A DNA stretch of 52,740 nucleotides from a virus. Numbering within the stretch: the stretch's first letter is position 1; every line of letters begins with the position of its first letter. Made by a program: the position numbers and the translations under genes. This document shows, in pieces, positions 37,401 to 49,400 of this stretch. The DNA is taken from positions 1 through 52,740 of IMG/VR virus record IMGVR_UViG_3300025127_000054; one strand, given 5' to 3'. The notes beneath the pieces were generated by a model. The model had not been told where the DNA came from and did not search any database. It worked only from the letters and a program-made list of their open reading frames with translations.

Positions 37401-40400
37401 CTGCTTCTAGATAAATTCTAGCAGCAACCTCAGTTGCATTTTCTCTTTGATCTACTAGAGTTGCAGTTCCAGATATTGATCCAGAACCAGGATTCATCCA
37501 GAACTCTATAGTAAATGCAGCAGTTCCCCATCCAAATTCACTAGAAGAAGCAATATTTACATAATCTCCTGTACCATCTAATAATAATGATGATCCACCA
37601 AACTTAAATGAAGCAGTAGAAAGTTGTGCATTACCTGCAAATGCAATAGAGTGAATATCTTGTCCATTGTATTGACATCTACCAATCTTACCAAGATAAA
37701 CTGTTTGTCTTGCTTGACTGAAACCAACAACCTCTGCCTTTGTACCTTCACCACTTCCTACAGAACCAATTCTGATATTTTGACCTGCTACAAAGAAACC
37801 AGTTCCTTTCTTATTATCAAATGTGATCTTACGGATCTTAGCATCTTCTCCTGCAGTAAAATCACCACTAGAATTACCATACTCTAATTTGTAATTTCTA
37901 ATATCCTCTCCTTCTTGGATTGTGCCACTAGCATTATCATATGGAATTACATAATTATTGATTTGCTCATTAGCAGGGAAGTTTTCGTTGAATGGAGTAT
38001 TATTATCTGTATAATTAACAATATTAACCTGAGAGTTAGCAATGTTATCAAGAACAACGTTTGGATATGTCTGTGATGTAATTCTGTTGAATAGTAAACC
38101 AAAGAATGATGATCCTGGTGATATATTAACCTGTCCAATAAACTCATTAGTTGTAGGATCTTGATATACACTAGATGCAGTAACCTGTGCTACAACACCT
38201 GATTGTGCAGCAATAATATAGTCATTGAGTTGAATATCAAATAATCCTGGTGTGGACTGATATGTACCTGCAGTCTTACTTAAAGTTAAAGTATTTGTGA
38301 CTGATATATCAGTGCTGTATACAGGAACATCTTCCTGATGTGAAACAGCAGTTGTACCTGACTGTGCTCTGACCACAGTAAGTGTTGTAGAATTACTATT
38401 TTGTACAACAGCAGTTACCTTAACAATCTCCGATCCAAACTGATAATTATTTTGTAATGTAAATGTTCCTGCAGGAACTACAGCATCTGCTTGAGTATTA
38501 TCAACTCTATATGCTACTACTTCTATAGAAGTTGTAGAAGTACCAACAGTATAACGTAATTGTGCAAGAGGTGTTTCCTGACCTGTCTGTAAGTTAACTC
38601 TTTCAACTTTTGCAGTATTACCTTCAAAGTTAGAAACTTGCTCATTAAATATAAACAATCCACCACTAGCAACAGTACCATTTACAGAATAAACTGTGCC
38701 AGAGAATGCTGCACTACCTGTTGCTAAAGTTCCAGTTATAGTCTCGTTTGCTTGGAATGTGCTTAGACTAATAGTTCCAGTTATAGTATTACCTAATATA
38801 CTGGTAATTGTCATTGCAGCACCAGATGTTTGACCTGTAAAGACTGTACCTGCAGTAATATCTGCATTATCAGGGAAGTTGCTTGTAGATACAGGATCAA
38901 TAACTAGAGATACACTTCTTGTTGCAATATTAGCAGAGAATCCAGTAGCACTAACAGTACATAATTCACCACCACCGCCACCTGCAGTAGGTAATATAAA
39001 TGTTCCTTGAGTTATGAAACCAGTAATAACATTACCAACAACTTTTGTGACTGTTAAACGAGCACCAGATGAAGTACCTACAACAGTATTACCAATACTA
39101 GGGAAAATACCACTAATATTACTAAAGTTTAAATCAACTGTTTGTATAAGATTGATAGTAACGTTTACATACTTAACACTAGCAGGAGGTTGTGGTGGTT
39201 CAACAAATACAATAGAGTCCTGCTGAATACTAAATGCAGTGCCAGGTGTTTGTACAATACCATTAAGAACAATCATTAACTGGTTTGCGTTAGCAACAAT
39301 ATTAGTCTGATTAACTTGTAATGGGAACGCAGTTCTTTCACCGTCGAATAGAGATGATATATCATCAATTCTCTGTACAACAGATGTTAGGATGTTCTCA
39401 GAAGATGTTAATCGTTTCTGTCTGAATAATACTTCGGTGTTATTAAATTCTGTGTAAACTGGTTCAACAAGAGCAAAGTTTTGGATATTAGGAACAATCG
39501 CTTCTTGTGCTAATTCAACTGATTTTGTTAATTGGAAGAATGTCTCTTTATTAGGAATAAATCCATACTCATTTAAGTTAAGTTCACCAAATACTTTGAA
39601 TGATGCAGGGTGTACGTTCTTGATAAGAATCTCTTTCCACTCACTAATAGAAGTAGAAGATTTAACAGCATAAGAGAAGTCCTGATAATAGTAAGAGTCT
39701 TGAATCTTCTGAATAATCTCAGATGGTTTACCAACATCATCAATAAATTGACCTGTAGTTTTAGTAATAGATCCAATCTCAAGAACACCACGAGCAATCT
39801 TAAGATCTGTAATGATACCAGAAGATTTAGATATAACACCAGTAATTCTTTGATTCGCTGCAAAGTCTCCAGTGTAATCAACAATCTTAAGTACTCTAGG
39901 TCCTACCTGCCAACCAGAGTTAGTAGAAACAAATCCCTGTGCAGTTGCAGTATCAAGTGAATCACCTTGATATACAAGTTCTCCTTCTAGGAATGTTGAT
40001 GTAATAACGTTTGCAGTAGCAGATCCACCGAATGATTCAGTTAATACTTGTTGACGACCTGTACCTGCGTTAGAGAATGATAATGCATCACCAAGTGAAG
40101 CGTTAGCAGCAGTAATAGCAAGTTTTAATTGATCTTCTTCTAGTGAGTTTGCAGTACCAGATATAGCATAGTAAGTTGTACTACTATTCAATCTACCAAC
40201 AGCACCTGATGCAAGAGGGAACTCAGCACCATCACCAGTATCAACAACATTCAATGTAACTGCAGCACCATTTGCAATACCATGTGGGAAAGCAAACTGT
40301 AGTAATCCTAAGTCAAGGTTTACAACATAGTTGAATGAAGATCTCAGTGCAACAGTTGGAGTTGAAGAATATCCTGCACCAGGATCTTTAACAATAATAA

Positions 40401-43400
40401 CATCTAATCTACCATTCTTAATTGTTGCTTCAGCAACAGCACCAGAACCTCCACCACCAGTGATAACAACAGCAGGTGCCTGTGAATATCCAGTACCTGG
40501 ATCTGTAATAGTAATACTATCAAGTATACTTGTAGAAGTAAGCTGTGCGTTTATTGGGAATGATATTTCAGGGCGTAGTGTATAGTCATGTGGATAATCA
40601 TAACCAAAGTTATTGTTCTTAAGTTTCTTAATCTTACCTACATTAGTTCCTGAAGTAAAGATAGATGCTCCTGTACCTGCAGATGGTATAACAACTACTA
40701 ATTCTGCACCTGATCCAGTCAAACCCGATCCAAGAATACCTGGTATGGCGTTAATATCAATAGTTGCTGTAGTATAATTTTTACCTGGCGATGTTACAAC
40801 AACGTTGTTTATCTGACCTGGTATTGTAGATCCTTCTGCATCAGTTCCATCTGCAACAGTGATAGAAACGAATCCACCCTCTCCATCACCACCAATAGAA
40901 ACTCCACTATAAGTTCCTACTGCATATTCAGTACCTGGTGCATTTATCTGTACTCTTTCAATTTGTCTACTTGATGTAATACCACTAACAATAGGCAACT
41001 TAGTATAGAAACCACCTGGATTGACAATACGAATATCACCAATAGAACCAACCGCTTTGGTAGAACTTGTCATATAAGATGCTTGTGATATAGTTGCAGC
41101 ACCTTCTGGTTCATTAGCAAGTGGGAACTTGAGTATATCAGCACCCTTAGTAATAGTTGCACCTGCAATAGAACTAATCTCAAATGTTCCGTTATATGGA
41201 GAATCTACAACATCAAGGTAGCTGCCAGGTACCACTGGGCTATCAGTGCCTGTTCTTGATGGATCAAAGTAATATGATATATTTGTTACTATACTTCTAT
41301 CAACTTTAAGCTTTACTGTAGGAGTTGGTTGTCCACCACCAGTAACACCAGGTGTACCAACTCTTTCTATAGAGTTGAATGAATATTCTAGTTTGTATAG
41401 ATTATCTTTTGCAAATGATAAGTTTCCACCCGCCATAGATGAATGACTTAGGTCAAACAAATACTGATGACCATAATACATCTTTAATGTAGGTGATTTA
41501 ATAAAGATACTTACATCAGATGCTGATGTAGCAGGAGCAGTTAGAGCAGCTGTCTTTAACTTGTAAGTAAATTCAAGAGGACTTACAACAGTCTGTACAG
41601 CAAATGCACCATCATATTCATCATATGAAGTGGCACCAATAGTTTGTGTTGGGTTTCCATCAACATAAACCATATCACCTGTAGATAAGTAATGACTTGT
41701 ACTTGTAATAACATACACTTCATCACTATTTGCTACAGCAGTTGCTTGAAGAATCTTAGTTAAATTAGCAACTAGAGTAATTTTAAGAACACCTGTTAAT
41801 CCAGCTATTGTTGCTTGAGAGTAATCAGCGTTCCATGTAATTGCACCAGATCCTATAGTAACTACAGATCCAACAATATATGCAGATGATCCAGAAACTT
41901 GATCTATTCTTACAGAGTAGTCAGCATCAGCATATGGTTTGAATGTTGCGAATGAGTCTAGATTACCTGTGCAAGAGTTAATAGTAAATTTAGCATCTCC
42001 ATTACCACCAGTTACTACAACTTCATCACCAACTTTATATCCACTACCTGCAGCGTTTCCTATAGTAATAGTTTGTATAACACCACCAGATGCAGTGTAA
42101 TTAACGATTAATCCAGTTGCCTCACCATTAGTTGTAGTTGTAGGAATACTATCACCAGTATTAGGATAACCTGTACCTGCTGCACTTAAAGCAATAGTTG
42201 CAGGTATATCTGCTATTGTACCATCTAAATCAAAACCATCTAAGTTGATAATAAATGTGCCAGGTGTTTGATTATTAATTTCTGCAAAAGTATAGTTTGT
42301 TATTTCATTGATATCATTAGGAATTGCACCAGTAATACCATAACTACTCTGCTCATTAAATTGTTCTGTAGATAATTGACCAGTGTTTAGATCATTACTC
42401 CAAGCATTATTATTAACTGCTAGGTAAACCTTATTATTTGCATCATCCTTTCTAATAATATAACCACTATTAACAAATTGACCAGAATCATTCTTTAATA
42501 CTAATTTAGAACCAATACTAAAGTTAAATGCTTGGTTAACAGTTAATTCTTGAACATTATCAATTTTAATTGTAGGTGTGACTTTAAAGTAGTATCTGTC
42601 TTTAACAACTGCAGTTACTTTCAGTTTTTGTGAACCTGGTGAAGGAACAGTAGCAGTTCTAGAACTCCAAACATCTTGAACATGAGATAGTGTCTCAGTG
42701 TCCTCAGTCATGGTTGTAGTACTATCATCAAAGTCTAATGATTGATAACCTGCATCACCTAGAGCGAAACCATTTACATTTATTGTGAGAGGTGAACCAA
42801 TAACAGGAGTCACAGCAGTTCTTGTGAAGGTTATACCAGTATTAGGTTTCTTACCCTGATTTCCTAATCTTGCTGCATCTGCAGGTTTGTCAACCTTAAT
42901 ACCATATCCTGCATATTCAATGTAATCATAACGACTCATTGCATCAGTAAACCATGCATCATCAACCCAGTCATATGAAAGACCATATGCACCTGCAGTA
43001 GGTAATGCTAGTATATCAGTTGGAACTGTTGGTGTGACTGCTCTATTTCTTAAACGTAAGTGATCTATGTGGAATTGACCCTGTTCATTAGATCTAAACT
43101 GACCTAATGTACCATTTGCACCAGGTATATTACCAAAGTATAGATCTTTAGCACCTAGTGATGTTCCTGATATAGTACCAGTAAGAACTTCTATTCCGTT
43201 TACATATGCCTTAAATGTATCACCACTCTTAGTTACTGCAATTGCTTGCCATGTATTATCAGCATATAAGTTTGTTTGAGATGATGTTAGAGAACTACCT
43301 GCAGAGTTAATACTTGTACTACTATTAGTGATAGTCATTGTCAAAGGACCACTCGGACCTGCAGAAGACTGATCATAGTATAAATGTAGTCCACCAGTAG

Positions 43401-46400
43401 ATACTGTAGCATCACCTATAGCAAAAAGTGTTTCTTTAGGCTGGGAGAATACATTACTGTTTGTAGCATCCTTGAATATAAAGAATTCTAATGTCCAATC
43501 TCCTGCAAGTTTTTGTCCTAAGTCTGCAGCTGCAAATTTAATATTAGTATTTGTCCAAACGCTTGGTGCTGCTGTTGTTGCACCTAAGATCTTACCCCAT
43601 CCATTTGTATTGTCATAACTAAACGAGTCGCTTGTGCTTGTAAGAGCAGCAGTATAATGGGTTGTAGTATCTGTAAGAGCACTAGATGTGAATGGTATAA
43701 CAAATTCATTTCTATTCCAATAAGTCTGACCAAATACATGTACATCACCAGATGTATCAACATCTAAAGCATGTGCCTGTAAACCTTCTATATTATCAGC
43801 AGTAAATTCTGTAGTTGTATGATTCTTAATAGTACCATTATAACCAATCTTAAGAGTATCAATTGTTTTGTACTCATTAGTATTATTATCTCTAGTATAT
43901 GCAATATTAAGATCACCAAATAAGTCAATAGCAGACTTACCACAGGATGTAACATCTCTGCCTGGTGTTAGATAACGATAGTTCCAAAGTAAAGCACCTG
44001 TACTATCAATCTTACCAACCCAAACACTGTCTCTATCAGTATCATTTGCTTTTTGTCTACATGTAGCATTAATATAGATTTCATTAAATTCATCTATTGC
44101 AATGCTAGTGTCTATCATAGAATGTAGAGAACTAGCATAAGTATTGATCCAGTCAACAGTAATGGCATTGACTCCAATCTGACACTTACCAACAGCAACA
44201 TCAACATCTAAAGCGTTTGCTGTAGATGCAGTCTCCATACAGAAATAAACATCTTGTGAACCTGTTGCTTGGTTGTAATTACAGATAATATCAGTAATTC
44301 TTTCAGATTTATTTGAAGAAGCAAATTTTCTCTTAATAGCAAAATTACCTGATGTATCAATAGATGCTATAAATGCATCATCAGGGTTTACAGAGTTTGT
44401 ATTTGTATGTCCACCGATTATATAACGAGTTGCACTATACTTTTTAATTATTGAGATATTATCAGCACGAGTACTACCAGATATACCTGCATATGCTTTT
44501 TGGAATGAAAGTGTTGCACTTAGACCGTTTGCTGCCTGTGTATACTTACAAAGAATTATATCAGGATTATATGCATTAAGAATATTGCTATTTGGTTTGT
44601 TAATACCTACAACCCAAATATCATCACCATCAACATATAATGAATTAAATTCTGCGTAATTTAATCCACCAGAGAGTTCAAGAGTTTTTGACCATTCTTT
44701 AACACCAGTTGCTGATAATTTAGAGACGAATGCAACGACGTTGCCACTTGAGTCTTTTGTTTTACCACAGATGAATACTTCCTTGTTATCGTTAACGAAG
44801 GTATCATTGACTTTGACATAATTGTTATTATTAATGAATGATAGGTAGTAATCTGCTTTTTTAAAGATCTGTGGATGTGAAAGTATAACTCTTGGATTTG
44901 CTGAGTATCCAGAACCAGAATTAATAATATTAACAGAATCAATAGAACCTACAGTAGATACAACTGCTTCCAACTCACCATCTTGACCGCTAGTGCTATC
45001 AATGATGATTGTAGGAGGAATATCAGTATTGTATCCAGATCCAGTTTGTGTAATTTGTATTTCTTCTATACCTCTATACTGACGAACAGCAAACTGTTTG
45101 TTAGTATTATCCATCACAGGTGTATAATCAACAAATATACTGTCACCTGCAACTAAGTTGTGTGGATTAGAAGTTGTTAAAACACCAAAGTTATTACCAC
45201 TTATACTTTCAAAGGTGTAAGTAGCAACTGACTCACCTTTAATACGAGAAACACGTGCAGAAGCACCGTCTCCACCAGTTCCTGTATTATCAAAAACTAA
45301 ACGGTCATTTACCTGATATGATAGACCTGAGTTCTCAATAGTAAATCCAGTAACGTTAGCATCTTCAAATTTGTTAGTTGTTTCTACTTCAATATCAACT
45401 TTTGAGTCAAATCTAACTTTAGGGAAGTAATCAAATAGTTGTAAAGGTGATTCTTCAAATAACTGTCCAAGATTTGCAACATCTTGTTCGTCAGCATCTA
45501 TTTGTCCATCTCTATTAGTATCTTCTGGATCAAATAATAGTATTAGACCATCTTCAGTTGTTAGAGCATTAGTAGAAGCGTTAGGTGCTCTTTCAACATC
45601 AATATCAACATTTTCATATGGATCACGATATCTTACAACACCAGTTGGAATATTTTGCTGTACAGCACTTGTGCTTAAGTTCCAACTATCAACAACAGAG
45701 TTAAAACTAGGACCTAAGACATAAGGGAATTCTGGATTACCTGATTCAGTAGCATCAATAGTAACAAAATAACAATATCTACCTGTAGGATACTCAGGTG
45801 TCTTACAGAATCTACCATTATACTGGTCTAGATCACCAAGGTTAAAGATATACTCATAGTCTTCAACAAAATTACCTGCTGCCTCTGCACTAAGCAAAGG
45901 ACCTGCAGTTCTTACAGGAGTTGGATTAGTATCACTTTGTACAAGAGCAGTCTGTAGTCTATATGAAGTTCTTAGTCTTGTAATAGCAGATGCTTGATCT
46001 GTAGGGTCAGTATATCCATAAGGACCGTATATTGGGTTTCCATCAAATGCCCAACCAATAATAGGAGAGTGAGTTAACTGTGTTTCTTGTTCAGTTATAG
46101 TACCTACGGTTGCTTCTTGTAGGTTATCACCAAGAATGAAACGTAATTTTTGTGGATTTGATAAATGAGCATATTCTCCACCATACTGATTATTATATCC
46201 TTCAAATACTCCACCTTTAGCAGCGTCTAATACAGATGTTGCTTGTAAGTTATATGTCCACTTAAATACTGAAGGTGTAAAGACTGCATCTTGACCAACA
46301 GATGTCATATTAATAAGAGTAGTTCCTTGAACGTATCCAATACCACGGTTGACAATAGTAATACTTGTCACTCTACCTGCGTTTTCACCATCAGTGTCTA

Positions 46401-49400
46401 TGGTAGCACGAGCAACAGCACCAAATCCAACACCTTGAATACTAACTTCAGGTGCTGTAGTATATCCTGAACCTGCAGAGATGATAGCGATAGAAATGAT
46501 TCTACCATTACTTACGATAGGCTGGGCGACGGCTCCTGAACCAGAAGATAGACTTACAGTCGGTGCACTGGTATAAGAAGTACCACCATTGGTAATATTA
46601 ACGGTATTAATAGGACCTCTGACACTTGCAGTGCCCGCAGCACCAGTTCCTCCGCCACCAACAATAGTAATAGATGGTTGTGAAGTATATCCTGTACCAC
46701 CTGCATTAATTAGAATTCTTGATACAACACCTTTAGTAATAATAGCAGTTGCTGCTGCTCCTGAACCGCCTCCACCAACGATTGATACTAGAGGAGAAGA
46801 TGTATAACCAGAACCACCTGCTGTTACTGTAATCTCAGAGATAGAACCATTAACTATAACACTAGCAGTAGCACCTGTACCTCCACCACCAGAAATAGTG
46901 ATAACAGGAGGAGATGCAGCATCATAACCTTGTCCTGCATTAGTAATAGCAATACTGGTTATAGCACCGAAAGTTTTACTTTGTGTTGACTTATATGACC
47001 ATACAGAAACACCATTTACCCATGTACCAATAGGACCTGAAGAAATAGTGTTCTTTGTAGATATTGTAGTAGGTAATGCAGGGAATCTGTTTAATTTACG
47101 TTGGTTGCCAGGTAAAAGAGCAGAACCAGGAAAAGGACCTATAGAATAGTTTGGTATACCAGTTGATGCAACGTAAGTATGATTATCATTAAAGAATGAG
47201 TTTTGTATATTAGTAGTATAAGGACCTACTGCATTTAAAATTGTACTGGTATCAGACTTACCTTTGTTTAAGTCAACTGATACTAGAATATTACCCTGAG
47301 GTACGATCGCTGCAGGTTGTGGTAGTGCATACTGGAATACTGTCTCACTATCTCTTGATGTGACAGTAAATGTACCATTATAGATGATTGGGTTTGCACC
47401 ATAGACTGTAACCTGATCTCCAACTAACAAACCATGATTGTTAGCACAAGTAACAGTTGCAGATTGGTTATTTACACCACCAAATGTAACACCACTAACA
47501 GTAATCAGTTTTTTAACGTTGTATAACCAAGTTGTAAGTAAAGGAGATGTTCCAGTACCACCTAACTTAGAAACTGTTAGTTTATCACCTTGCAAGTAAT
47601 AAGAACCTGTGTCAGTTAGAGATGTTTGTTGTGCATCAACAATACCAACAACATTCATCACAACTTCTTGTGGTGTGTCTTTATTAATCTTTACTTGGAA
47701 GTTTGATGTAACTTCAGTAGCAGAATCCCAGTCCTCTACAACTCCGTTTGCTGAACGAGTACACTCAATGAACTGGTTAAGTGATTTTTCCTTATATTGT
47801 ACTAATTCTGCAGTAGCACCCGAACCAATTATGAATTCACCGTTTCTTTCTGGCCAACCAATAGTAGAGTCAACCGTAATGATTGAGTCGGTTTGATTTA
47901 ATGGTTCAGCAAGTTTTGTCTTATAAGGTACGGTAAACGTTCCTGTAATAGTTTCTTCAGACAGAACAAGTTCAAATATTTCTACTGTAGATGTTTTGAT
48001 TGAAATATAGTTTTCAACTAACGCAGATGCAGCTCTTACATTAGGATCCGCAATATCTGCTTCTTGTTGTAGAAGACCATCTCTAATGTCTGTAGCAAGT
48101 CCAGAAACCTTAGTTGCTCTTAAAATAGTATCAATAGACCATGTTGCAGCAGATGGTTTGATAATCTGATCTTTTGGATATGATATACTTACGGTTTCAC
48201 CGTATAATAACTTGAATAGATACGCAATACTGAATGATGTACCCTTTGCGGAGTAGAAATCTTTAATAGTCTTGATTGCTGTACGAACATCAATCTTTGT
48301 ATAGTCTAGTTCTGGTACATCGGGTAAGAACTGTTGTGTATACTTGTCTAATAAACGTTTTACAAATAATGCGTCAAGACATTTTACCTCTGTATCAACA
48401 GAAGCAGCTGAGGCAGTAGTATTGTTAGAGAATACTGCATTACCATCTTCCGTGTATTCTACGATACCAGATGCAGCACGTGCACATCCTACGAACTGTG
48501 CTTTATTATATTCCTTACCTGCCTGATTAACTTTAAAACCTGTAACCTCGTTTAAACCTATATCCGCAGACGCTTCAGCACTTGGAGGTGCTTGAATTAC
48601 AACAGAAGGGGGATTTGCAGCAGAATATCCAGTTCCGAACGCACTTACGTTAATATCTGTAATTGCACCGTTAAATATTGCAGCAGTTGCGGTAGCACCT
48701 GTACCACCTGCGTATGCTCCAGTACCATCTACACGTTTATCAACAATATAAACGGAAGGAACTTCATCATATCCGCTTCCTCCGTTAAGTATATCGATAC
48801 GAATAACTCTTCCGTCTCCGTCAACAACAACTTCTAGTACTTGTGCACCAACAGGATCTACAATCGCTACTCTTGGAACGGATGTATAACCTTGTCCTGC
48901 GTTAATTGTAGTAATAGATGCAATAGTTCCGTCTGCAGCAAGAACTGTTTGGAAAGATGCTCTGATTGGATTATTACCAGTTGGTTCATCAACATACACT
49001 GTAGGAGGAGTTGTATATCCAAATCCTGCATTTACTATTGTTAAACCACCACTAATAGATCCACTAGATAACGTCGGAGTGGCAACTGTAGCACCGCCAG
49101 GTTGTCTAAAAGTGATTCTAGGTGTAAATGTATATCCAGAACCTGATCCAACTAATTCTACACCAGTAACAGCACCATTAGTTACTGTTGCTTTCATTGT
49201 TGCCTGTGTAGATCCAGTCTTAGTTGGAGACTGTACCTGAACAACAGGAGGGTTTGTATCACTATAACCTTTACCACCATCAAGAAGACTTACACTCTTG
49301 ATACCATTTACTAATGCTGTTGCTGCACCACCAGATCCAGTAGTTGTGTTAATAGAAACTTTTGGTGGATATTCAAATCTATAATTACTACCATTTACAT

